From: Leptobrachium leishanense
Taxonomy: Eukaryota; Chordata; Amphibia; Anura; Megophryidae
Length of the DNA: 64,000 bases
Direction of reading: 5' to 3'
NCBI GenBank assembly: GCA_009667805.1
Contig: CM019063.1
Span: forward strand, 351,936,942 to 352,000,941
Shown here: in pieces, positions 34,380 through 43,989 of the stretch
Layout: every line of letters begins with the position of its first letter
How positions within the stretch are numbered: the stretch's first letter is position 1
Notes under the pieces: generated by a model
Databases searched by the model: none
What the model saw: only the letters and a program-made list of their open reading frames with translations
What the model was told of the DNA's origin: nothing
Made by a program: the position numbers and the translations under genes

Positions 34380-36063
34380 CAGTGTTTCTCAAGTAGTGGG
34401 CCGCGACCCAAAAGTGGGTCACAACCAGGGGTGGACTGGGTCGTGGGGCAAGTGCCTCCAGGCCTCTCTATTGCCAAATGCAGCAGCGGCTCCCAGGCAG
34501 CACGGCTATCTCTGCCTCCCTCACCAGCAACCGCGTGCCAAAATTTCCATGCTTGAAGGAAGTTCCGGCACGCAGTTGCTGGGTGAGGGAAGCAGGGATA
34601 GCCCCACCCCCTCAGCTACAGGTCCAGCCGCCATGCGCCGCCTGGGACCCACTGCATCAGGTAAGATACTCTGTAATGGCAAGGTGGGGGGCTGTAATGG
34701 AAAGGTATGGGTTGGGACTCTGACTGGCAGCAGCTCTATACTCCCAACAGGGACTGACATGTGTCCCGAGCATTCTACTACTGGCTGCCAACACCAGGAG
34801 CCACTGTGCACATCTCGGTGAAGCAAAAGGCCGTTGGGTAAGAGGGGGGAGGGGGGGCTCCCTATGTATACTTGACTGTGTTTTTCCCTTTCTGTTTGTC
34901 CTTTTGTTAATCTGTCCTTTTACCTATTTATGCATCCTTCTTTCTGAATATCTGTAATTCTGTCTGTCCATCTATATCTGTGTGTCCTTCTGTGTATTTC
35001 TCCATCTGTCCTTGTATCTAGGTCTTCCTCTCCATTTCTCCTCAGCTCTCTTTTTCCCCCCTATCACTCTCTTCCATTTACTCTAGAGATCTCTCACTCT
35101 TCCTAACTTCCTTCTGATGTGATAATTCCTGCAGAAAACTAGAAAGTACACTGAGAATTATCAGCAGAATCACACACTGCTTCCTGATCCCGGTCTCCCT
35201 GCATACCAGCGGCATGCGATGAGGTCAGTGGCTGGTGAGGCACTGGCTAGTATCAGAGCCAGATATACACCGGTTACGTAGATTCAGGTTCAGCGCTAAC
35301 CAAGATCTGGCTGCTCTCGGCGCTCCCCAGATCTGGCTGCTCTCGGCGCTCCCCAAGATCTGGCTGCTCTCGGCGCTCCCCAAGATCTGGCTGCTCTCGG
35401 CGCTCCCCAAGATCTGGCTGCTCTCGGCGCTCCCCAAGATCTGGCTGCTCTCGGCGCTCCCCAAGATCTGGCAGCTCTCGGCGCTCCCCAAGATCTGGCT
35501 GCTCTCGGCGCTCCCCAAGATCTGGCTGCTCTCGGCGCTCCCCAAGATCTGGCTGCTCTAGGCGCTCCCCAAGATCTGGCTGCTCTAGGCGCTCCCCAAG
35601 ATCTGGCTGCTCTCAGTGCTCCCCAGGATCTGGCTGCTCAGTGCTCCCCAGGATCTACATCGTCCACTCCAGGCAGTCGAGTCCCAGTCACCTGCACTGT
35701 CCCCTCCACCTGCATGGAGGAGGTGTCGCCACAGTGAACAGTCACAGAGAGGCCACACCCCGAGCCCACTGACTGTGCAAGACGAGGACAGTCACATGAC
35801 TTTCTTACGTCAATCAGTGCATGGGAGGCCAGCCCATGGAGAAGATTTTTGAATGGTCAAAGCTATTCCATTGCTCTCAGTGCCATTTTGGAAAGAATCC
35901 CTGTATATTAACAAAATTGTTTCAAAATGCATATATTGTAGAATATTGCACGTTGTTTTGTGGAGTAAATTATAAGGTTTCAGAAATTCTATTATTTTTG
36001 GGTCGCGACTTAATGCCCAAGAACAATTGTGGGTCCTGAGGGTCCACAGGTTGAGAACCACTG
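34380..36063. mobile_element. Non-autonomous hAT element with 27-bp minisatellite
   Basis: Ends are CAGTGTTTCTCAAGTAGTGG and the inverted form of CACAGGTTGAGAACCACTG, the CAGTGGTTCTCAA type of hAT terminus. The 8-bp flanks do not match clearly. 35223-35870 is related to the inside of the hAT element at 9453-10187, including its minisatellite. No transposase. Confidence 0.72.
35300..35655. repeat. Minisatellite, 27-bp unit
   Basis: AAGATCTGGCTGCTCTCGGC followed by GCTCCCC repeats about 13 times with few changes. It is the same unit family as 9510-9590 (GAACTGGCTGCTGTCCGTGC). Confidence 0.92.
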
Positions 36064-36884
36064 CATTGTAGAGCAATGAGTTACCTGAGAGCTCTTCCTG
36101 TATTCTGCCCTCTACCTGGCTGTTGTAATGCAACAGTAAATTTTGTTGAATGGGTGTGAGAGTTGAACCTTGCAGCTTGTTTACAGTAAGATAGACCAAA
36201 AGGAGAGCGACAAGACATTGATTTTGTTTCTCCATAGGAGGCATGCTAATCTTGCTTTAAAAAGGTATGCAAATGGGGGTTGATACCGTAATGACTGATT
36301 TTCAATGTATTTTGCAATGTATTACAATGGGGGGGGGAAAGAACTTGAATTTGAGAGAAACGGTTAAACAGGTTGTTATAGCTGACTGTAGTATACATGT
36401 GCCATCACTTTAACTAGTGGCTCCGCCCCAGGATGACACAGGTCAGAGGGTACAGCAGCCATCTCAGTGAATGTGAAGTAGGTATGAAAGAAATTGCACA
36501 ATCCTGTGTTCCTGTAGCAATACTAAGCCTGTATATAACAGTAAGTGTCCAGCAATAAAGGAATGGTGTACTTGACAGCCCGGCCTCATATGTTAGCACA
36601 CAGATCATAACACAGGTGGATGTAAACAATTTACTTGTACACTCTGGCTGTCGCTATTCTAAATTGTTTACTAATATTCCAAAGGGTCAGTTTAAACGCC
36701 CAAAAACAAAATGTACAGATGAAGACATTTTCCTTCAAAGAGCAACCACAATTAAACATTCTTAGAGAAGTGTTTTGACAGCAATTTTGTGGTAGAAGCT
36801 GTGATCGATGTACACAGGAAGAAAACCAGACAGTATTTGTTAAAACAGAATAAAAGAACAAATTCAGAATAACCTAATTGCATT

Positions 36885-36976
36885 CTATGAAGTAGTAAGA
36901 GATCAGTGGGTCGCAGTGGATGTGATTGACTTGAATATTCCTAAAGTCTTTGACACAGTTCCACACAAGCTGTTAC
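36885..36976 (+). pseudogene. CR1/L2-type RT relic (motif A)
   Basis: One frame reads VDVIDLNIPKVFDTVPHKLL, which resembles the conserved FDTVPH block of CR1- and L2-clade reverse transcriptases. The flanks are too decayed to extend it. Confidence 0.6.
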
Positions 36977-37197
36977 CAGGCCCGGACTGGCCATCGGGCA
37001 AACCGGGCGTTTGCCCACTAGGCCGCTAGTCTCCCGGGCTGGTCGGTCGCTAGCCCCCCTTGCCGGGCAGCCGACACAGTCAGCGGCCTGGCAAGGGGGC
37101 ATAGGCCGACTGGAGAAGGATGAAGGGAGGGCGGGTGGCCGGCCATCTGTTGAGTCAGACTCTTGAATAACTAATCAGCAGGTGCCCGGCTAGCCTT

Positions 37198-37250
37198 CAG
37201 CCCCCGCTGATGACGTCACACGGCATGCAGTGTGACGTCATCAGCGGGGG
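37198..37250. repeat. Perfect hairpin with paired TGACGTCA
   Basis: CCCCCGCTGATGACGTCACA and its reverse complement form a perfect stem of about 21 bp around a short GC-rich loop. Each arm contains TGACGTCA, the full cAMP-response-element palindrome. It lies in a GC-rich repeat starting near 36981 (CAGGCCCGGACTGGCCATCG). Confidence 0.85.
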
Positions 37251-37261
37251 TCGACGGCCAG

Positions 37262-38583
37262 TAGGGCTGCGCATCTTCACTGGTCTCATGATTCGATTAT
37301 CAGGTCAACGATTCCATGCGATTCCGCAATGCATCTCGATTACTACCCAATTTGCCCAAGGTTTTAGCCTCACATATTCACACACTCACAGTAATGTGCG
37401 GTGTGTATGAGCGTATCACAGACCTCCCCAGCAATAACATACACACCGCACACTACAGTGAGTGAGTGTACCAAAGAGCTCCACAGCTATAAAACTCACA
37501 ATAACGGTCTTTAGTCGGACAGAGGTAATTGTGAGCACAAACGTCAGAATGGTGGTTAGAGAGGGAGGGTGGACATTGAGAGGTAACACATTTTTGCGGC
37601 TATTTTAAAATGGGGATAGGTGTAATTGAGTCTCCCTAGGGGTTCTGAGACTTGGTTACACAGCGGAATGTGGTCTGACACGTAGGAGAGAGTTCAGCAT
37701 GGGCACATAGGTGTAACTGAGTGTTTCCAGTGTGTGGCACCGGCTGTGACCATATTGTGTATATTTTATGGAAAAAAATATATTATGGTAAGCGTATGCA
37801 CGTGAAATTTAGTCATATTCATAGGCACAAGTATGGCTTTAGAAAGACACATTTATTTTAATTTAATTATAGAAATTTGCATTTAATAATATATTTTTTA
37901 CATATAAGAAAATGTTAGAAATTTATGTATACATGCAAAAAAAATAATATTTATGCAATTGAAATAGTTTTACCTTGAAGAATTAACATTGTGTATGTAT
38001 AATTAAAATAAATTAGTAAGGGGTTAATGGGACTGGTTTTAATGAAAAAAGATTGACATAGGGGGGTGCAGGGTCTTAGAGGTGTTTTGTGCAGGGTTAC
38101 TTGAGGGCTGCAGTCAGTAAGGGGTTAATGTTTAAGTCAGGGCTGCAGGTTGCATTGGGAAGGGTGAATAGGGGCTGCAGGCTCTTAAAAGTGCTTTGTA
38201 TAGGGGCTGCGGTCAGTTAAATAGTTGGGGCTGTGGATGAGAGGGTTAGGGTTCTGCTTTGCTGACACAGTCATGCTCCCGCTGGACTGCACACATAGAG
38301 CCAGTCACTTTAAACGATGGGAGGAGCTGCTTCTCTGCAGGGACTGGCTTTCAGCACCACGGCGGGGGGGGGGGGGGTTGGCTACAGAGAGGAGGTGGGG
38401 AAGCAGACACAGCTTGATGCTGCTAGTCTCCTAGCAAAGAGACGCCAGAGAGGGGAATTCAACCACGGAAGAATAACGGGGGAGCTGAAGGGGCGTGGCC
38501 AGTGAATCGATTAGCAGCCTGAGAACATTGATGCAGCATCGTGGAAGGATGCATCAGGGTAACGCTTATATTTGACAGCCCTA
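37262..38583. mobile_element. hAT element (TAGGGCTG ends)
   Basis: It starts TAGGGCTGCGCATC and ends TTTGACAGCCCTA, with a perfect 8-bp duplication ACGGCCAG on both sides (37254-37261 and 38584-38591). No transposase frame is visible. 37745-38030 is AT-rich; 38340-38385 holds a G run. Confidence 0.9.
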
Positions 38584-38779
38584 ACGGCCAGTGTATTTGC
38601 CAGAACACCGGCCGGCTCCCTCACAGAGTGCGCCCACACACGTCCTGGCACGTGCAGGCTGGATCCTTCCTGTGCACGCGACAGGACGCCCCCCCCCCCA
38701 GCTGCCGCCGGCACGCACCACAATGCATGGGGGGGGGGGGTTTGAAGTGCTGGGGTGAATTGAAGAGCTGGGGGGGGGG

Positions 38780-39116
38780 GGAGATCGATGTGCCGGGGGA
38801 GGATTGATGTGCCGGGGGAGGATTGATGTGCCGCTGGGGGGGATTGATGTGCCGCTGGGGGGGATTGATGTGCCGCTGGGGGGGATTGATGTGCCGCTGG
38901 GGGGGATTGATGTGCCGCTGGGGGGGATTGATGTGCTGGGGGAAATTGATGTGCTTGGGGGAGAGAATTGATATGCTTGGGGGAGAGAATTGATATGCTT
39001 GGGGGAGAGAATTGATATGCTTGGGGGAGAGAATTGATATGCTTGGGGGAGAGAATTGATATGCTTGGGGGAGAGAATTGATATGCTTGGGGGAGAGAAT
39101 TGATATGCTTGGGGGA
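38780..39116. repeat. Minisatellite, 21- to 22-bp units, left part
   Basis: The first part repeats GGGGGGATTGATGTGCCGCT about seven times. The second repeats GAGAGAATTGATATGCTTGG (22 bp with GG) about seven times. The array resumes at 40498-40545 after an insertion. Confidence 0.92.
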
Positions 39117-40497
39117 CAGTGGCGACTCTAGGAACAATATTTAGGGGGCACATAAGATACCGCAGTCAAAACTGGGGGTGCACTAATAATTTTCACCACT
39201 AATGGCCCTATCACCTGGTGTGAGCTAAAACTTGACGCCTGACGACCTAACAGAACACCTTGTCCAAGGTAGTCTGTGTACAAAGTCGTTTGGCGCATGC
39301 TAGGGAAACACTAACATCCGGGCAGAGATCCAGCGCTAATGCAGTTGTGTACAGGATAGAACAGTTTTTCTCCAGTGCAGAGTGCCAGGCCATACTTATC
39401 CCCTGCCCTCACAAGCTTGTATAAGTATGAACACATCCAGCGAATAGCGCTGACACCCCTGCATTAATAAAATCCTCCAAGGTGGCCGCATCATCCATGT
39501 TTATATGCACACATATATTAAATAAGGCTGATGGGCATTGCATGATAAATGCCACCCAACAGCATGTAGAATCATTACAATGCATTTAATAGATCCAAAA
39601 GGAAGACCAGGTGAGCGACAATTTCCCTGTTGCAGCATATAAATACATGTTTCAGGGCAAGACTTATTCACGTGTCCCTTTAAACATGGTCCACACGGTC
39701 ACCCTAATAATCAACCGCTTACATACGATGAATAACCCCCAGCACAAAATGTTTAAAATTAGGCAATATATTAGAATTAGGATATATGTGGATAAAGGAT
39801 ACATTTATATCATAATAGAGCCTACTGCAACAGCAGCGACATTGCAGACCAGATCCATTACTATGGTGTATGGGGCTAAGAGAACACCTGTGCTGCATTC
39901 CTTTCAATTGCCTGCTAATTTTGGGCAAGGATCTGTTTTTTTGGAGTTAGCACCAGGGTTGAGCAGTAGGTAAAATGTTGCAATTAGCGCTCCTCAAAAA
40001 TAATTAGTGCAGCCACCAACTGATCTGTTAGTTGCAAGAGCAATATAACAGGGAGCGCTAGAGATCTCCAAGTATAGGACGCGTAAGATACAGTAAGCTC
40101 GCGGTACAAGTGATTTTTTTTCCATTTGTAGTGGGAGTCAAACGATCTGTAGGTCTGGCGCTAGACAATAACCTGGAGCTAAAGCAAAACCATGCCGAAG
40201 CTAGGGTTAGCTCACACCAGGTGACCAGAGGTGTTTAAATACATAAAGTAAACAAAGCTTATCTGAACTGGGCAACACGATTTGTTTACTTTATGTATTT
40301 AAACACCTCTGTACATAATTTGTTTAACCTTGAAAATGGCTCCAGAGAGAGCCGAAACGTCGGTTTTACTTTTTAATGATTTAAAATAGTGCTCCGTTTT
40401 GAAGTGACTTCAAAAGACATAGTTTACAAGAAATAACGGCACTCAAAGGCTTCAAATTATTTATTTTATTTATTTATTTATAAAGGATTTTACCAGA
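39117..40497. mobile_element. Composite insertion inside the 22-bp minisatellite
   Basis: The array is interrupted at CTTGGGGGA/CAGTGGCGACTCTAGG and resumes at TTACCAGA/GAGAATTGATATGC. Inside, ATCACCTGGTGTGAGCTAA (39213) and TTAGCTCACACCAGGTGAC (40207) form inverted repeats around about 1 kb. A LINE-type TTTA-rich tail (40460-40497) closes it. No protein is recognised. Confidence 0.6.
40226..40311. repeat. Perfect 31-bp hairpin with 24-nt loop
   Basis: Arms 40226-40256 and 40281-40311 are exact reverse complements (they contain GTGTTTAAATACATAAAGTA). This is a pre-miRNA-sized stem-loop. A GGCTC-loop-GAGCC-GAAACGTC motif follows at 40338-40360. Confidence 0.9.
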
Positions 40498-40545
40498 GAG
40501 AATTGATATGCTTGGGGGAGAGAATTGATATGCTTGGGGGAGAGA

Positions 40546-41836
40546 AAATTATTTCTTTATAATTCTTTATTGGATTAATCCATAATAAGGTAACTAACGG
40601 ATCACCGCTACCCTGCACAGGTAGATCCGCCGTCAGTGCCGAGCTTGTCTGAAGGTGTAGAGTCAGGGGTAGCGGGCTGTATGAATTCGGCGGTGATTAA
40701 GTGTTTTTGCACGATCCTTGAAGCGTCGCGGTTCCCCAAGCCCTGTTATCCCCAATTACTAGCCGAGGCAGGAGTAAAGGTTCAAACAGGTACCAGTTTA
40801 TTTAACATGCGGGATACAGGGGTATTTATGGGGAATGAAACCATTGTTCTGCCCTGGCCCGCCCTCAGTCCTCCTGCGGTGATCTTTACCTTTGCCTTGA
40901 GCCCTTGCTCAATCTGCCTTGGTTAACCTGGGGGACCCCTGCTGTGCGCAGCCCTTATCTCGGATCTCGGCGCCAGCTCGTCTGTCCCCCCCTCCCAGAA
41001 CCTCTCCCTGTCCGGGCAGCGCCCGGCCCCCCCCCCCTGTGGTGTGAGCGCTCCTTTGTCCTGGCGGCTCCCTGTGGCTTTCAGCCCGAGTTTGGGGTTT
41101 TACCAGGGATTTCGGGGTGATCCCTGGGAGCGGCGGCACGCTGGGGGTACAGCCTGGTAGCTCGGGTCCGGGGGCTGGTTCAGTCCAAAAAGCGCCCTGA
41201 TCGGATCAACGGAGCCCGAGCTGTGGAGGGGGAAAGTCCGGCGGCTGTACCCGAGCAAGAGTCACTGTTTGCCGGCCGTGCTCCCGGCGAGGGATCCCTG
41301 GTCGGCGTTTGGGTTTCCCGGGGCGCTTAGTTCTGAAATTCGCACCCCTGTAAGAACCTATTTTTAGGAGCCTACTGGCCAAGAAGCGCTCTTCTGCGTG
41401 GTTTCCACGCTACGGGGCAAGGCGGGCAAGTTTGGGCGGCTTGGCAGAGACAGTTAGCGGCGGCTCGAGGCTGGACAGGCGGGGAACAGGTCAACAATGG
41501 GGAGAATTACAGGGGGAACTTATAAAAATACAACCTAACGAATTCTTTAATACACCACACCAAATCAACATTTTAAGAATTTGTACCGCGCTACGGTATA
41601 ATGGCGGCCGTTCCGTCACAGTAACGTTTCAGTTCCACCCTGCAACTTTCTTGAGACCAATGTGAAAGTTCTCCATGAACACGAGAATAATTTCCAAAAT
41701 TCTGACAAAACTGAGTTTTATAGAACAGGACATGAAGATTAATAATATAACTTAGATTACAAAATCTTCAGGTTTTACTCAAATCAGTAGATGCAAAAAT
41801 AAATAAATACATCTCAAAACAAAAACCTACTACATC
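40546..41836. other. GC-rich unassigned segment, possibly an LTR or transposon interior
   Basis: 40620-41500 is GC- and CpG-rich compared with its surroundings and has short ORFs only, none recognisable. I cannot find matching ends, so I do not call an element or a CpG-island promoter. Confidence 0.35.
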
Positions 41837-43019
41837 TGGACACTATTACGATCCTACTGCTAAAACGGGGACGCAAAGGAGAAAAACCTGCACCTGCAGG
41901 TTTCCCCACAGCGTCCCCGTTTTAACGTGATATTATGTTGCAGGGGCCAATACAGTAGCCTGCACCGTAACACGCTCTGAACCACGGGATGCTCGTGGCA
42001 GTGCTAAACGCCGATAGGTCCATAGGACTCCATTGAGGCTAACACTGCTGCTCCTTGCGAGATCCAGCAGGTCATCGTAATGATCGGCAGAGGCAGACAC
42101 CCCCCCCCAGTCTCTCACTGCTCCCAGCGGCAAGAAGCGATGGTGCCGCCGTTCTTGCCGCGGGATTAGAGGGGAGTATGTGATTTTTTTTTGGTGGGGG
42201 GGGGGGGGGTTCTGCTGGTTCTGACGGATTCCACAGAATCCACGAACCACAGCCTGGACCTGGTGCTAACGTTCGGGTTAACCGCAGCTGGATGGTAATT
42301 AGCGTTAATACATTGTAATACGAACGCTAATTAACACTTTATTATTATTATTCTTTATTTATAAAGCGCCAGCATATTCCGCAGCGCTGTACAATAAGCA
42401 CAGTATAGACAGGGTTACAATACATTGAACAACATTTGACAAACAGTACAGGAGGAGATGAGGGCCCTATTCCCGTAGGAACTCACAATCTAGGAGGGTT
42501 GGGGTTGGAAACAGGAGGAGAGGACTGTAAGGTGAGAGTGATTGATGGTTGTGTCAGTGAGTTGGGTGGTAGGCTTCCCTAAATAGGAACGTTTTAAGGG
42601 AGCGTTTGAAGGAAGAGAAGTTAGGGGAAAGTCTGACAGTACGAGGGAGAGCGTTCCAGAGAGTGGGGGCTGCGCGTGAGAAATCCTGCAGTCTATCATG
42701 GGAAGAGGTGATGCGGGGAGAAGCTAGGCGCAGGTCACTGTTTGACCTTAGGGAGCGGGCCGGGGTGTATTTGGTGATTAGTGAGGACAGGTAGTGGGGA
42801 GCTGAGTTAGTGACTTTGCGCTCCCTATGCTTAACATGGGGACCACAAAGTACAATAAGCTCAAAAGCTGAAAAGCTTAAGCTTTGAATCGCTAACGGGT
42901 TTTTTAACCCATTAGCAATCGGATCGAAATATGGTGCGCCCACGCTAGGGCCACCAATGCGAACGTTAACGCACACACAGGTGAGCGCCAACGTTAGCGG
43001 CAGGAATGTAATCGGGCCC
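41837..43019. mobile_element. Hairpin-rich Harbinger-like MITE, copy 3, inverted and interrupted
   Basis: Ends GGACACTATTAC and GTAATCGGGCCC match the family termini. The order of inner stems is reversed relative to copies 1 and 2: the long AAAACGGGGACGC stem (41862-41925) comes first. It is interrupted by an L2-type LINE tail at 42341-42812. Confidence 0.75.
42341..42812 (-). mobile_element. L2-type LINE 3' end
   Basis: On the minus strand it encodes a typical ORF2 C-terminus: PHYLSSLITKYTPARSLRS, then FSRAAPTLWNALPRTVRLS and FKRSLKTFLF. A 3' UTR with TACAGCGCTGCGGAATATGC and an ATT-repeat tail follows. ACTTT flanks both sides (42336-42340 and 42813-42817). It splits the hairpin-rich MITE, so it is younger. 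Confidence 0.88.
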
Positions 43020-43039
43020 CTAGTATTTTGTATGACCGT

Positions 43040-43830
43040 GATTTTCAAGGACAGCACCAAGTCTTCTGGGTATGGAATGCACAAGTTGGCAACATATTGC
43101 AACACCTATCTTTTTCCATTATTCAAGAACAACCTCTGTTACAGCCTGGATACTGGAGAGTGATGCTCAACTTGTCTCTTCAGAATTCCCAATAGGTGTA
43201 CGATTGGATTCAGATGAGGAGACATCCTTGGTCACTGAATCACTTTCACCCTGTTCTGCAGAAATGCAACAGTGGCCTTAGATGTGTGTTTTGGATCATT
43301 GTCATGTTGGAAAAGTGCACGGCGACCAAGGGCACAGAGTGATAGTTGCAACTTCTTTCACTATAGAGCAGTACATCTGTGAATTCATGATACAAATCAA
43401 TGAAATGCAGCCCCCCGACACCAGCAGCACTCATGCAGCTACACAAAAGGACAATGTTTTACTGTAGAAACAATGCATACTTATTTAGCCAACTGCAGTG
43501 AACTTGCATGGAGATTTCCTTCAACTCTTATCAGAAGACACTCCTGTCGAGGTGTTAACATCTGTGGACGGCCTGAATGTCTTGTGAGATGATTGCAGCT
43601 CCGTGTTTGTTAAATTTTTGTATCACTTTTGCTACAGTATTCCAGTTGATAAGTATAGCTTTGCTGATCTTGTAGCGTTCACCTTTCTTATGTAAAGATT
43701 TCTTCCATGCGGTGCCATTGCTGAGCCTGAAATGGGAAGGGGTTTTCTTTGTTAAGTACCACCATTTTATAAATCAGCTGTCTGCTGGACACCTGTTTAA
43801 TGAATAATTAGGCGTGTAGTTGAATTCTTA
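43040..43830. mobile_element. Tc1-like DNA transposon remnant
   Basis: GATTGGATTCAGATGAGGAG and TTTTGGATCATTGTCATGTT are characteristic of the reverse strand of old vertebrate Tc1-like transposases (NPIE and DNDP-type regions). 43720-43820 resembles the distal end. No frame is open for more than about 70 codons. Confidence 0.5.
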
Positions 43831-43989
43831 ATAGGATTTGGCGGTCTAAAATTTAGCTTTGCTCCTGCAACTTTCATTGGGGTGTATTCATTATCTCGAA
43901 AAGTAAGATGTTGATCGACCCAAGGCTAGACACTGAAGGCTTAAAATCCCACTGTGGTAGTAAGGTGACCCAAACATAGACCACACTGT

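Noticed and set aside
35225..35561. ORFs with GSAESSQIL and SALPKIWLL repeats
   Set aside because: 27-bp minisatellite read in two directions.
34380..36063. 8-bp target duplication for the large hAT element
   Set aside because: TGTAGAAG and CATTGTAG do not align without a three-base offset, so I do not claim one.
38511..39153. Proline/serine-rich ORFs of 190-208 codons on the minus strand
   Set aside because: Translation of the 21/22-bp minisatellite; both frames are equally open.
39611..39973. 120-codon ORF in the composite insertion
   Set aside because: No homology that I can recognise, no codon bias evident, and the insert looks non-coding.
40546..41690. GC-rich segment considered as a CpG-island promoter
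   Set aside because: No first exon or conserved promoter motif is visible and it lies mid-gene; an element interior is as likely.
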